NCBI GenBank assembly: GCA_012274445.1
Contig: JAAROD010000080.1
Span: forward strand, 2,418,001 to 2,482,000
Source of the DNA: Sclerotiophoma versabilis
Taxonomy: Eukaryota; Ascomycota; Dothideomycetes; Pleosporales; Didymellaceae
Direction: 5' to 3'
DNA: 64,000 nucleotides
Of the stretch, positions 41,661 to 51,916 are shown piece by piece (within the stretch, counting starts at the first letter, position 1; the number at the start of each line of letters is the position of its first letter). The notes under the pieces were generated by a model. The model did no database searches, was not told where the DNA came from, and saw only the letters and a program-made list of their open reading frames with translations. The translations under genes and the position numbers were made by a program.

Positions 41661-43889
41661 CTAGGTAAGAATTATTGTCTCTAGAGGTACATTACGAGCT
41701 CTAAGTGCTTCTAGAGCTAGACTTGGATCCCAATTAATAATTTCCCCAGATTCCGCATGCTTGTAATGCCGCACGGATGTTCCAAGGCGTGCCTCATCCT
41801 CCTTCTCAAGCAATTCCCACTGACCGTCTGGCAGTCCCAACCTCGGGTCTTGCTGCTGATATTCTCCGGTGTCGGAATTGTAGAAGCTTGGGTTTACTGC
41901 CACTACCGAGTATGAGGTTTGCAGGTTGCTCGGATTACGAACCACTAGCTTCCAAGGCACGGGAAGAGGTCCTAGGATACCTTCGCCGTCCATGAGACCG
42001 TGCACATAAGTTGGCCCAATGACGAGATATTTCAGACCAGAATCATTGCTAATGACTGGTCTAAGTAAGACAGGATGGCTGTACCCTAAAAGAATGGCGA
42101 GTTTGTCTCCAGGCTCCGCAGTCGTTGGACCACACCCAACATGCCCTTGATCAGTCAGAAACAGTTTCTCGGATCCTAGGTTTGTCATCAGAACGTGGTG
42201 CCAGTGTTTGTATCGCTCTGGGAGATCGGGCTTTGCTGTTTCAGAACATGCACCGATGAAGTCGCTCATTTCTCGTAACGATGGTATGACATCAAGATCG
42301 ATCCAGCGGTCGCGCAGATCCCCGAGGGTCAGCACCCAAGAACATGCATCTAGGAATTCCTGGCCGTTCGCGAATACACTCGGGTTCCCAGCTTCTGAGC
42401 GAAGGTCTTGCGCAAGCTTATAGCTCTGCCTCAGGTCATCCGTTATGATTGAACCAGTGAAAGACACAGTATCCAAAACAACGCCAACGACATGTAGCTC
42501 GTTTGGTGCTTTGAACGAAGCTTGCGCAGCTGTAAGACTGCTGGCAAAATTGTAAAAAGAAACCATTCGCTCACTTTCCAAGTGACCGAAATCTGGAACC
42601 CAAGAAGGTCGACTAGACAGCGCGCCCTTAAAAGGTAGAGATCCAAGGAGGGTGAGGCGATGGGTAGCACCGACAAAAGCTAGGTAAGACTGCATATACA
42701 CTTTCTCGACAGGCATTCTATACTGCAAGTCAATTTTATAGGCAAAATCTCGCGGAAGCAACCCTAAGATAGCAAAAACTTTGTCTCTCGGGTCACTACA
42801 CTCGCACTTCGAGGCCACGTGGAATAATTTGTCAGCGTCAAGAGCTTTGAGGCTGTTCGAAATGCGATACAGGTGGTCAATCCTAGACTTCAGAAAAGGC
42901 GTCGAAAAGTGAGACAGTCCGGCTGTAAGATAGTGAAATTGCAGAAATGCCCGGCGGAGATGATACCAGAGGATCGCTTTGTCACCGCATTGGACTATAG
43001 AGTCGCGATTCGCTAGCTGTATCTCCTGCAAGATCCATAGCCTTTCGAAATATGGCCTTTGCATGAGATTCGCAATAGCAGTCCAGGAGTCGTTGCTGAG
43101 AGTCCTAATTGCCGAGAGTGCTGAGCGGCTGAGATTCGTTTTGTACCAAAATCGCTCTGTGCATTCGGGAGACGGTAGATGTAAGCCGTCCTCCGTGTAC
43201 TCCAACTGTTTTCCAATATGTTCGAGCATTTTGAGTGCTAGCGCTGAGTCTCCAGTAGCTTCTCCAAGCCACATTATAACGCGGCTGGCGAATGCATAGA
43301 TGTAGTCCATACGCTTGACTTGCTCTCCTCGTTCTATGAAATCTTCTTGGTTGATGCAGATAGCATCAATCCAAAGCATGCGGGAAATTTTTTGGTGCCT
43401 CAAGTGACGAAGCATTGCGAATAGGTTTGGGCCTACTTTCATGGTTTGGGATGGCTGCGAAGGTGAGCCATTCGCGGCCACGACTTCAATCTCAACCAGA
43501 GTTTCAACGCTTCCCCAGGCGTAAGATACTGCCTCGAAAGCCATAAGAGTGGCTTGCTGTCTAGGAAGTGCGGGCTCTATAGGTTGAAACTGATCCGCGA
43601 CTACATCCGGAGGAACCCAGGATGTGTGTATGTCTCCATCGACCGACTCGCAGTAATATATTGTCCGGCCTTCGAGCGTTCTTGAAACAGACCAATTAGT
43701 AGGCATTCGTCTCGTTGGAACGATAGCGACAGCCGCTGTTGCGTCCAAACAATGGGTATAGGTTGCACGGCAAAACGCCATGTGTGAAATGGATATGCGG
43801 ATTTGGTCTTCATAGTTGCCATGATGCAGCTGGACAACACGAATCTGTTCGCCGTCGGTGCTGAGTGGTAGGTACTGATAACACACCAT
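41661..43889 (-). CDS. HET-domain (heterokaryon incompatibility) protein with WW-like segments
   Basis: A single exon of 742 residues, ATG at 43889, no interruption. The HET domain begins with IRVVQLHHG and FEAVSYAWGS and continues with LRHQKISRMLWIDAICINQ, ERGEQVKRMDYIYA and VIMWLGE, the three conserved HET blocks. Between the first strand and SYAWG there is an insertion with a WW-domain pattern at about residues 62-94 (MPTNWSVSRTLEGRTIYY..TSWVPP). The C-terminus has a second, related pattern at about 685-724 (LPDGQWELL..HYKHAESGEIINWDP). HET proteins trigger cell death on fusion of incompatible strains; the HET domain is TIR-like. Many HET genes are not incompatibility loci, so the specific role is open. 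It lies in the accessory island, consistent with this fast-evolving family. Confidence 0.88.
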   Translation of the reverse strand: MVCYQYLPLSTDGEQIRVVQLHHGNYEDQIRISISHMAFCRATYTHCLDATAAVAIVPTRRMPTNWSVSRTLEGRTIYYCESVDGDIHTSWVPPDVVADQFQPIEPALPRQQATLMAFEAVSYAWGSVETLVEIEVVAANGSPSQPSQTMKVGPNLFAMLRHLRHQKISRMLWIDAICINQEDFIERGEQVKRMDYIYAFASRVIMWLGEATGDSALALKMLEHIGKQLEYTEDGLHLPSPECTERFWYKTNLSRSALSAIRTLSNDSWTAIANLMQRPYFERLWILQEIQLANRDSIVQCGDKAILWYHLRRAFLQFHYLTAGLSHFSTPFLKSRIDHLYRISNSLKALDADKLFHVASKCECSDPRDKVFAILGLLPRDFAYKIDLQYRMPVEKVYMQSYLAFVGATHRLTLLGSLPFKGALSSRPSWVPDFGHLESERMVSFYNFASSLTAAQASFKAPNELHVVGVVLDTVSFTGSIITDDLRQSYKLAQDLRSEAGNPSVFANGQEFLDACSWVLTLGDLRDRWIDLDVIPSLREMSDFIGACSETAKPDLPERYKHWHHVLMTNLGSEKLFLTDQGHVGCGPTTAEPGDKLAILLGYSHPVLLRPVISNDSGLKYLVIGPTYVHGLMDGEGILGPLPVPWKLVVRNPSNLQTSYSVVAVNPSFYNSDTGEYQQQDPRLGLPDGQWELLEKEDEARLGTSVRHYKHAESGEIINWDPSLALEALRARNVPLETIILT

Positions 43890-45565
43890 GATGATTTATA
43901 TATGCGAAGATAGTGTGCAGCACACTTGCACTGAGCAAAGCAGCCCGCTTTTGAGATGCGATAAAGTCCGAAACGATTGGAGTGGTGAGGAATTCACGGG
44001 ACCTCAGCATATACTGAAGCATATTTATATTTATAGCGCCCCAAGTAGTCCTTGTAATTGGCGTCAGCCACCAAGGCGTCTCAGCCTTGTAGGACGGGTT
44101 AAAGACTGAAGACAAATCATGTTACCTGCTCGCTGCAAGGATCACAAGGCGACCCTTTAAGAAATACAGGTTGTTGTACCGTTTACAGGGGGCTTGCGAG
44201 CGCTTCAGAAGTGCAATACTTATTTGTATTGTTGTGGAACAAAGGAAGATGTGAGTGTAGAGAGCTTACAGCTGAAGGCTGACGCGTGCGACGGGGGGCC
44301 TAACAATCACGTCGCAGACCGCCGGGCAGGTCAGCAAATGAAAGTCGCGCCTGCCTCTTCCTTCAAGATTACGCGAGCTTGGCAGTTTATACTTTCTTGG
44401 CCGTAAACAACGGAAGTGGAAGGCACGACGCGTTTGCACCTGAAGACTGTGAGACATTGCATAAGCACCAGTGATTCCATAGCCCTGCCATCACCAAACA
44501 CAAGAGCGATGAGCTCGTGTTATGACTGCCTGCAATTCTTCCGCAAGATCAAGTTACTGTGATTGCAGATGCTAGTCATGCCAGGCAAGTTGATTTAGGC
44601 GGACCCCATACTCCATGAATGGCACATCCCGTGTCTTGGTGCTATAGCTTTAAGACATGCGGTAGTCTCCACGTCAAGCGTTGGTGCAAACCAGTTTACT
44701 TTGCTTGTCCACCCTGTTATCAGTGTATATGAATACGCTATGTATCTTAATTCAATTGCGCCATTTATTTCGTACAAACAAATTATATTAAACTCCGTCT
44801 ATTCAATCCACGACATCAATTCCTACAATTAACAGCAATCCTTGCACACTCGTGTCTACCGTAGTAATCAGCATAAGTTTTGTAAATAGATCTTCGGAGC
44901 AGGCATGTTCAGCTGTATCTTTCGGGCAGATAAAGCTTAGGTCTGTTATTGTTCTACCTATCGTCATGATTCCACCTATAGAAGTTGTGATGAAGACACA
45001 TAGAGACATGTCAACATTATATTATACACGTAGTTGGGCTAGATTCAGTGTAATTGAGACAGAAGAGTTATTTCGCGTCATCCGAACAGCACCCATGTTA
45101 TCCATTCTCCACCTATAAAAATTACGCTGGGTACCATAGTATGCATATAGAGATCTGACCGCGATGGAGTTGGAGACGCATGTAACATCTGCTTGAGATG
45201 CTGCCTTGCATCGTGATGATGACTGAGATCCGTAACCCTGCTTGTCCGCTGTATATGACATGACTCGCCGGCTTCGAAAAACGTACCTCAAACCCAGACG
45301 TGACATCGCGTTCATGAAATTCATTATCAAGGTGCAATTGAAACGCAGTTGATTATAAGTATCAAAGATATGATACTACGTAAGCTATTTCGTATATATG
45401 GTTCTCGTAAAAGACAGTAGACTATTTGTGATCGCGTTCACCGGAGCGAGCACCTCACCTGCTCAAGCTCCACAATCGTCCGATGCGCAAGTTAGATGAT
45501 AGCATCGTCGATAATCATGTGTATCATAGCCAGCATCAGGCTTGCTAAGCCGTGATGTCGCTGGA
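43890..45565. other. Intergenic region at the right edge of the accessory island
   Basis: About 1.7 kb, AT-richer than the core genes (especially 44,740-45,420). It includes the HET gene promoter and the exchanger's 3' flank. Open frames here have no recognisable motifs; decayed repeat DNA is possible. Confidence 0.4.
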
Positions 45566-47827
45566 CTAATATCCTGCCAAACGCTTGACCATCTGAGCGG
45601 CATGAGCTACAGTGTTTCCATTGCAGATCTTTTCATTGCCGCCGATGGCAGATGCGTCGCAGCCATCCGGGTAAAAGAAACTCGAAAGGGCGATAATGAT
45701 GTAGGCAGCAATGAGCAAACTACCCTCAAGGTAGTTACTTCTGCCGTCCAGAACTAAGAAATTGACAACGAGTACTGTGACGAAGAGTGCAACAGTTTCG
45801 AAAATATTAAAGTAAAGGGTCATCTCTTTGTTCATGATCCAGCCCAAGATGACGATGACGGGCGTGATGAAGATGGCGATTTGAATTGAAGAGCCAACAG
45901 CAATACCGATGGCCAAATCAACCTTGTTCTTCATGGCGACAGTCACAGCGGTGACGTGCTCAGCAGCGTTACCAACGATGGGTAGAATGATAAGACCAAT
46001 AAAGGCTTGGCTGATACCGGAAGACTCGACCATAGGCTCGATGGCGTCACTCATGAAGTCGGCGCAGATGGCGACCAGGCCAGTGCTGATGAGCAACATG
46101 AAGATGGCAGCCTTGATGGACATGTCAGGGTGGTGATCGTCGTCATCTTCGTCGTGGACGATAGCAGCTTGCTGAAGAGGAAACGGCGCATTAGCATTGT
46201 TAGTGCTGGCCTGCGATTGGGTGCGACTCATATGCTCAGGCAAAGACCTAGTACGACGAAGAGGCGCCCTTGGAGCTGCCATGCGGATATTAGGGGCAGG
46301 ACCACCGACAGGCGCCAGATTCTGCGGATTGGAGAAGACATTGTTGGATAGTAGCGAGGGAAAAGCAGGACGGTAAGCCCGGCGTCCAGTCACTGGAGCG
46401 GCTTCACCCTGTTGTACCTCTTCGGCAAAGGCGACCTTGGGCTTCGGTTCAATTGTCTTCTCATCCAGGGCGGCTTCCTTGTTGCGGTGCTTCTTGCTTT
46501 TATCTTTGTGCTTACGCTTCTCACGTTTGGTGTGAGGAACTGATGCATGCGAAGCAACCTCAAAGTCTCGGACACGAGGTGCATTGACGTCTTCGTCAGC
46601 CTCATCGCCACTCATAATTGGATCGTCAAAGTGACGAGGGATCGAGGTGCCAATGCTGGTATTCCTTTCGACGCTGGCGTTTCGGGCGCGTTCGGCACTA
46701 CCGTTGCGGGCGCCTTCGACACCAGACAAGGCAGACATCCCATCCTTGGAGCTAGCGCTGGACTTACGGCGGAGCTTGCGCACCATTCGCTTAGCCTTGC
46801 GCTGTAGCGTACCGGAAGAGCGTGAAGAGCCATCGCTGTCGCTGTCGCTAGAGCTGGAAGAAGACGACGAACTAGACGAGTCGAAAGCAGCGGCAAGCAC
46901 ACCCGGATGCGACTCTTCGTCGATGATGTGCTGAGGAGTACTAGCATACAGGTAGCGATGACTCTTGAGCTGGAAGAGCAAGTACAGGCCGTAGACAATC
47001 AGCAGAATCACACTGGTACCGCGACTGACATAGAGCGTCTCGTGGTCGGCGATAGCGTTGTCGCTGAACGCAGCGTGGAATGCAGTGGGAAGCAGCAGGC
47101 TCATGACAGCCAAGGCAAGCATGACACCGCTCATCTGGGTGACAGTGCTGTTGTAGACCTGTTCCTGGTACTTGAGGCCTCCCAGAAGAAAAGCCATACC
47201 TAGAATGAGCAGCAAGTTCGCAAGGATAGACCCCAGCAGGGATGCTTGCACGACCTCGATTTGGTCAGAGGCAAGCAGAATGATAAAGAGGATGAGCTCA
47301 ACAGCATTTCCGAATGAAACGTTGAGTAGTGCTCCAAGCGTGTCTCCAACGCGCTCAGCGACAACTTCGGTCGCGTGCGCCAAGAGTCCAGCAAGTGGAA
47401 TGATGGCGATGGCATTCATGGAGAAGACGATCTCGGCCTTGAGGCCAACGATCTTGACCGCAATGCCAAGGGGGACGAACACGAGCAAGACATTGATCCA
47501 GCTGTGAGTCAAGGCATTTTTGGTGTGGATGAGGAAGCGGAGCGAGCCGTTCTTCATGCGGGTTAGGAGCGGTTGCTTGGGAGTCTCTACGGCGGAAGAC
47601 GAAGCTCCGTCTTCCTGGGTATCGAGTTGGCCGTCTGCATTGTTGTGGCTTGTGTCGCGCTTCTCGTTGAGGGTGCTGGTGTTGGAGCCAGCACGCGTGG
47701 GGGAAGTGTGGCTGTTGGCGATGGGGAGCACGGGCTGTGAAGTGTCCTTGTTGCGTCCCAGGCCAAGTGCGGCAGCAGTCTTCGACTTGACACTGCGCGA
47801 TAAAGAAGGATCGTCGGGTTCTCCCAT
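45566..47827 (-). CDS. vcx1: Vacuolar Ca2+/H+ exchanger (CAX family, Vcx1-like)
   Basis: A single exon of 753 residues from ATG 47827. Two halves of membrane helices are separated by a long hydrophilic loop (about residues 325-580) with a Ser/Asp run (SSSSSSSSSSDSDSD) and basic clusters. The alpha-repeats carry the ion-binding signatures GNAVELILFIILL in the first half and GNAAEHVTAVTVAMKN in the second. These define the CAX cation/proton exchangers, which load Ca2+ into the vacuole using the proton gradient. The N-terminus is a 100-residue Ser/Thr-rich cytosolic extension, possibly autoinhibitory as in plant CAX proteins. The loop is much longer than in yeast Vcx1 (411 residues) but such loops are known in filamentous fungi. 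Its 5' side faces a long intergenic region. Confidence 0.92.
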   Translation of the reverse strand: MGEPDDPSLSRSVKSKTAAALGLGRNKDTSQPVLPIANSHTSPTRAGSNTSTLNEKRDTSHNNADGQLDTQEDGASSSAVETPKQPLLTRMKNGSLRFLIHTKNALTHSWINVLLVFVPLGIAVKIVGLKAEIVFSMNAIAIIPLAGLLAHATEVVAERVGDTLGALLNVSFGNAVELILFIILLASDQIEVVQASLLGSILANLLLILGMAFLLGGLKYQEQVYNSTVTQMSGVMLALAVMSLLLPTAFHAAFSDNAIADHETLYVSRGTSVILLIVYGLYLLFQLKSHRYLYASTPQHIIDEESHPGVLAAAFDSSSSSSSSSSSDSDSDGSSRSSGTLQRKAKRMVRKLRRKSSASSKDGMSALSGVEGARNGSAERARNASVERNTSIGTSIPRHFDDPIMSGDEADEDVNAPRVRDFEVASHASVPHTKREKRKHKDKSKKHRNKEAALDEKTIEPKPKVAFAEEVQQGEAAPVTGRRAYRPAFPSLLSNNVFSNPQNLAPVGGPAPNIRMAAPRAPLRRTRSLPEHMSRTQSQASTNNANAPFPLQQAAIVHDEDDDDHHPDMSIKAAIFMLLISTGLVAICADFMSDAIEPMVESSGISQAFIGLIILPIVGNAAEHVTAVTVAMKNKVDLAIGIAVGSSIQIAIFITPVIVILGWIMNKEMTLYFNIFETVALFVTVLVVNFLVLDGRSNYLEGSLLIAAYIIIALSSFFYPDGCDASAIGGNEKICNGNTVAHAAQMVKRLAGY

Positions 47828-50320
47828 CGGTTGGTGTGGTGTTGCGAGTTGCGTGAGCTGAGTGTGCGAGAGAGCACGAAGGAGTACCTGAGGTGGATAA
47901 GCCTTCGAAGTGAGGCGTGGCTGTCTTATCTAGGGTCTCGGCAAGCTTATGCCGGCTTGTCCCAATCAACAGCTGGCAACCTGACGTAGCGCGCTATGAT
48001 CACGCAAGTTGAGGCGGTGCAGTGGCGCGAATGATCTGGAACGTCGATTGGTGACTGTTTGCTGCGTGCTGGCGAATGTCAGAGAAGTGAAAGCGGAGTT
48101 GTATCGTCTCGATGATGCGAAGGCAGCTGATCAAGTTATGGCGACCGAGGCAGTTGCTTGCGTTGGTAGAGGTGTTCGCGGCGCATTCTTGCTGATTGGC
48201 CGAGAACGGAAAGCGCACTATGGCTGCTGGGAACGTGGCGCCCCGAGGATCAAACACCACCTGTTTATTTCAAGGTCCTGAAAGGGGCGAGGAAAACAGG
48301 ATTCGACATGCCGTCATTGAAACTTGCTTGTCCCACGCGTGTATCTCAATCCTGTGATAAGCAGACCACGGACAATAGTGAGGCTGCAGTGAAGCAGTCG
48401 TCGTGTGCTGTGGGCCTCTTGTCCCCGGATCCGCGGTCCACTGTGGGTAGCATCATCGGTCTTGTCATCGCGCCAGTCGGTCCCCCACAACACTCTTCAC
48501 ACTACAGAGAGCATATCCTCGGCCTGAGGGAGCGCGTGCTGCTTTATCACGCACTACCATCACCACCAGTTCATCACGCACAGACGATCGCAGTCTTGCT
48601 ACGAACTCATGGCATCGTGGTCGTCGAAAAATGCCTTGCGAGTGAGGTGACTATACAACGATGAGCGGAAACTCGGCACACATGCGTGGGGATGCGTGCA
48701 CTTAGCATTGAAACCAAGCAGTGCTGGTGGCTACCTTATCTCAACGTGCAGCATGTATTCTCCCTTGCTGAGTGTGTATTTTCTGATTAATCATCCGCGC
48801 ACGTCATCAGCAACCGCTGCAGTACTGTCATAAACCTTCAGAAACTATATTGCCGTCTGTTTCGAAGCGACAGTATTCCAATTCTGTCCGAAGGCTCTGC
48901 TGGTCGATATTTCTAATTCTTCACTCTGTCCAAGAGCTGACGATATGGTAACCTCGCTAAATGAGCTGTTGTATCAACTTGTACGTGACGGTTGTGTCTG
49001 GCAACATCGCTACAATATTGGGGGTTGTGCCAGACTATTGCATCCAGAGCTGTGTCTGTGTACATACCTTGCAGGTCGTATTGACCGATCACGTTGGTAC
49101 CAGCCGACACAAGATACCGCAATGGCAGCTTCTGTGAAGTACATTACAACATTTGCCTGCTCTTTCTTGCACGCCAGCTGAAATCCTGGGCCATAGGACC
49201 CACTCCTGGAGGAGACGCCTCGCAGGGTAGCAAATGTCCAAAGCACCTCGGCAACTCCAGTGTCTATACTGCATACTTCCAGCCCCGAGCAGTCGCTTAG
49301 AAAAACGCAGGAAAGCCAAGGTAAGGCTGTTCTTCGTTACAACGTCATCCTCCTTTGTGAGTCCTATGTGCAAGTTGGAGGTTCTCAGCACAACTAAACA
49401 GCTAATTGGCTGTATTTGCAACTCGATCGTTGGAGTTGAATCTTTCAAAAATGCTAAGCGGTTGCTCAGGCTAAGTGGCTGCTCAGGCTAAGTGGCTGCT
49501 CAGGGTTGGTGAGGTACCATAGCTCACCAGTAGAGAGAATGTTTCCCTGGGTTGTTGAGGCCAGTGTCATTGAGGCGGCGAAGGTACTCGAGGAGCTGAG
49601 GAGCTGTACAAGCTTCTTATAGTCTCATGCATCAACCATGGCCCAGGTCTGTGAAGCACCGGTAGCACGGTCTGTAGAAAGCTTGTATAGAAAAGCGGCT
49701 GTGGGAGACTGCGCAAGGTCGGCTGCGGCCGTCGATGCCCAGCCGCGAATCCTAGACAAACAACGGAGTGCTCCTAAACATAGAGATCCAGGAATCGAAT
49801 TGTAGGAACGATAGGTGTCGCATTTTCGACGCCGAAGAAGAAGTAAACATGGGCATAAACAGGTCCTGTCTAGGTGCGACTGAGGGGAAAAGTGGTAATG
49901 ATATCGCAGATTCTTAGATGACGAACATGACATGCAGCGTTATGCCCCTGACTTAACATTTCTTGACTGCAACTTCGAAAAAAAGCATTCTGATGCTGTC
50001 TTGCAGGATCGCTGGTGTGGTGTGAGAGGACGTTGTCAGCGCTTACGCCTTGGCCATGCGGGATGCCTTGCGAGACAGACGCTCACAGCCCCAAACGTCG
50101 CACGTTGCCGCTCGATCAGGGCAGTAGCACTGCCACTACTAACGTCAAGTACGAGTGGATGTTGGACAATCTTACTGTTGATATTGGAGCTCACTCAAAC
50201 ACCTACATTACATACAGTTGTTTGCAGCAAAGCTCTTCGCGCTCGTTTCATTGCCTGCTTGCTCGATTGCAGACTGACCACCTCGCAACACTCACCTCCT
50301 CTCAGCTCACAGAATCCATA
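47828..50320. other. Long intergenic region (2.5 kb) between divergent genes
   Basis: Upstream DNA of the Ca2+/H+ exchanger (minus) and of the small membrane protein (plus). It contains a three-copy 17-bp repeat at 49454-49504. Open frames here are short and featureless. No tRNA or other RNA gene was found by eye. Confidence 0.45.
49454..49504. repeat. Three tandem copies of a 17-bp unit
   Basis: Copies at 49454-49470, 49471-49487 and 49488-49504; unit CTAAGTGGCTGCTCAGG. The last two are identical and the first differs at two positions. Confidence 0.92.
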
Positions 50321-50740
50321 ATGGCGTACAAGGACAATGACGATGTAGGTTTCATGCCGCAGGTGCTGTTCATGCCTCCAGCAGGTCATGCCTCCAGCTG
50401 GTCGTGCCTCTAGCCGGTTGTTTCGCACAGTGATGGGTCGTGCTGACACGACTCACAGGACACTTCTCGCCTCCCCGAGGGCTTCCAGCGCATAGGGTAC
50501 GACGCCGACACGCAGGTGTACACATTCAAGTCGCCAGAAGGAGAGCTATATGAGTCGGCGCCCGGCAACCGCTACGGCGAGCTGTGGCCTGTTGGACAGC
50601 GCCCACAGTACAGTCAGGCAGACATTGAGGCAAACAACCAGATCATAGAGAGGGGCAACCTGGAGAGCTTGCGGATGATGATGCCCTTCGTGCTGGTCAT
50701 TCTCGTGTTCTTCGTGCTGTTATTCCGTATCATAGATTAG
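50321..50740 (+). CDS. Small tail-anchored membrane protein, function unknown
   Basis: Exons 50321-50344 and 50459-50740, 101 residues. MAYKDNDD joins DTSRLPEGFQRIGYDADTQ. The soluble part has a conserved-looking YTFKSPEGELYESAPGNRYG stretch. A single hydrophobic segment at the very end (MMPFVLVILVFFVLLFRIID) suggests a C-terminal membrane anchor facing its N-terminus to the cytosol. I do not recognise a named family; small proteins of this shape occur in other filamentous ascomycetes to my knowledge, but I cannot verify that here. The intron (GTAGGT..CTCACAG, 114 bp) contains short CATGCCTCCAGC-like repeats. Clean splice sites and good coding character make it a likely real gene. Confidence 0.7.
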
Positions 50741-51028
50741 GTGCACGCGACTCGATCACAGCAGGCTTTGTGGTCGAGCGACATATTCCATTGCGAACTC
50801 GATACATCCTCCTCAATCCTCCAGACAAAGCTCGCCCCTCGCTGCATCGTGAACATGTCTCTGTGCTGCTTCGCTGAGTTTGTGTTGTGCAGCCAATCAC
50901 GTCAGGCTCAAGTCAGCAACGCCAAGACTGCACGGGCGCGACGACGTCCGCCGTCGTGAGCTCTCGCAGTTTCTCAGTCAACCCACCACCACCAATTGCA
51001 CCCTCCACCCCCGACGACATATCTCACA

Positions 51029-51540
51029 ATGGCTGGCGGCGGCTCCGATCCCAACGCAAAGCACAAGGCCACGTACGTCCGCGCCCCGCGCTCGCAATCG
51101 CACTTCCCTCACCGCCCGACGCACTTCCGTCCATGGCGCAAAACATGGCACACAGCACACACGCTACAACGATCGACTGGGCAGCAGGCTGACCACACAT
51201 AGATGGCACATTGGCTCCTGGGGCAACCCCTATGAGGGCGGTGGCCGACCCGGCAAGGGCGTAGTCACCTACTCCCTCAGCCCCAACAGGCAGCGCCCCA
51301 TGGCGACTTTCATCGGCAAGGGCTTCTGGAACGTGGTGCGCCGCTCGCGGAACCAGGTCCTGTACTTTATCCCCCCGCTGATTGGCGGATACGCCGCTAT
51401 GCAGTGGGCGATTGAGAGGTGAGTCTTGGATGGGTGACGGGCGTTGAAGGGCAGCGCTGGTGGTGGACGGGGCTGACACGCACAGGAACGAGTACCTCAA
51501 CTCCAAGCATGGCCGTGCTGAGTTCGCCGACGAGGAGTAA
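51029..51540 (+). CDS. qcr8: Cytochrome bc1 complex subunit 8 (Qcr8)
   Basis: Exons 51029-51072, 51203-51418 and 51486-51540, 104 residues. MAGGGSDPNAKHKA joins TWHIGSWGNPYEGGGRPGK, then VVTYSLSPNRQRPMA, the Qcr8/ubiquinone-binding 9.5 kDa subunit signature. One membrane helix follows (VLYFIPPLIGGYAAMQWA), and the last exon encodes NEYLNSKHGRAEFADEE. Qcr8 is a small inner-membrane subunit of respiratory complex III that contacts cytochrome b. Length matches the family (about 95-110). Both introns have GT..AG ends and keep phase. The ATG at 51029 follows an ACA leader context. Confidence 0.93.
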
Positions 51541-51916
51541 GCGGACGAGCGAGCGGGATGAGATTGCGACCTGTACACTTAGAAGAGATGGGCGTCGGGC
51601 ACTGCTTGACACGATAAATCCTGATTCGAGTCGACGAATAGATTGTACATCAATTCTTTAACCTTGCAGTGGTCTAACTAGTAACCAGCGGTGCATTCTA
51701 ACTAGTGACCAGTGGTGCACTGACAAGCAAATCAGGTGTGCAGTGTGACGAGTAAACCGGGAGTGCAGCACCACATCCTTTGCTATGACTTCGCATAGTT
51801 GTCGAAGTACGGCACACAACACTCATAGAAGTGCAACACGAACACTAACACTACACCACTCAGCCAACCAATCTCCCATCAACCATTCCTCCTCCCCTTC
51901 CACGCAACACGGCCAT
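51541..51916. other. Intergenic region with a 23-bp duplication
   Basis: Convergent 3' flanks of Qcr8 (plus) and a small secreted-protein gene (minus). It holds a direct repeat at 51673-51695 and 51697-51719. Nothing else recognised. Confidence 0.45.
51673..51719. repeat. Direct repeat, two 23-bp copies
   Basis: Copies 51673-51695 and 51697-51719, both starting TCTAACTAGT and ending GGTGCA, with two mismatches and a 1-bp spacer. Confidence 0.85.

Noticed and set aside
48308..48664. 118-codon plus-strand frame as a gene
   Set aside because: No recognisable motif, no Kozak-like support, and it lies in the middle of a long divergent promoter region.
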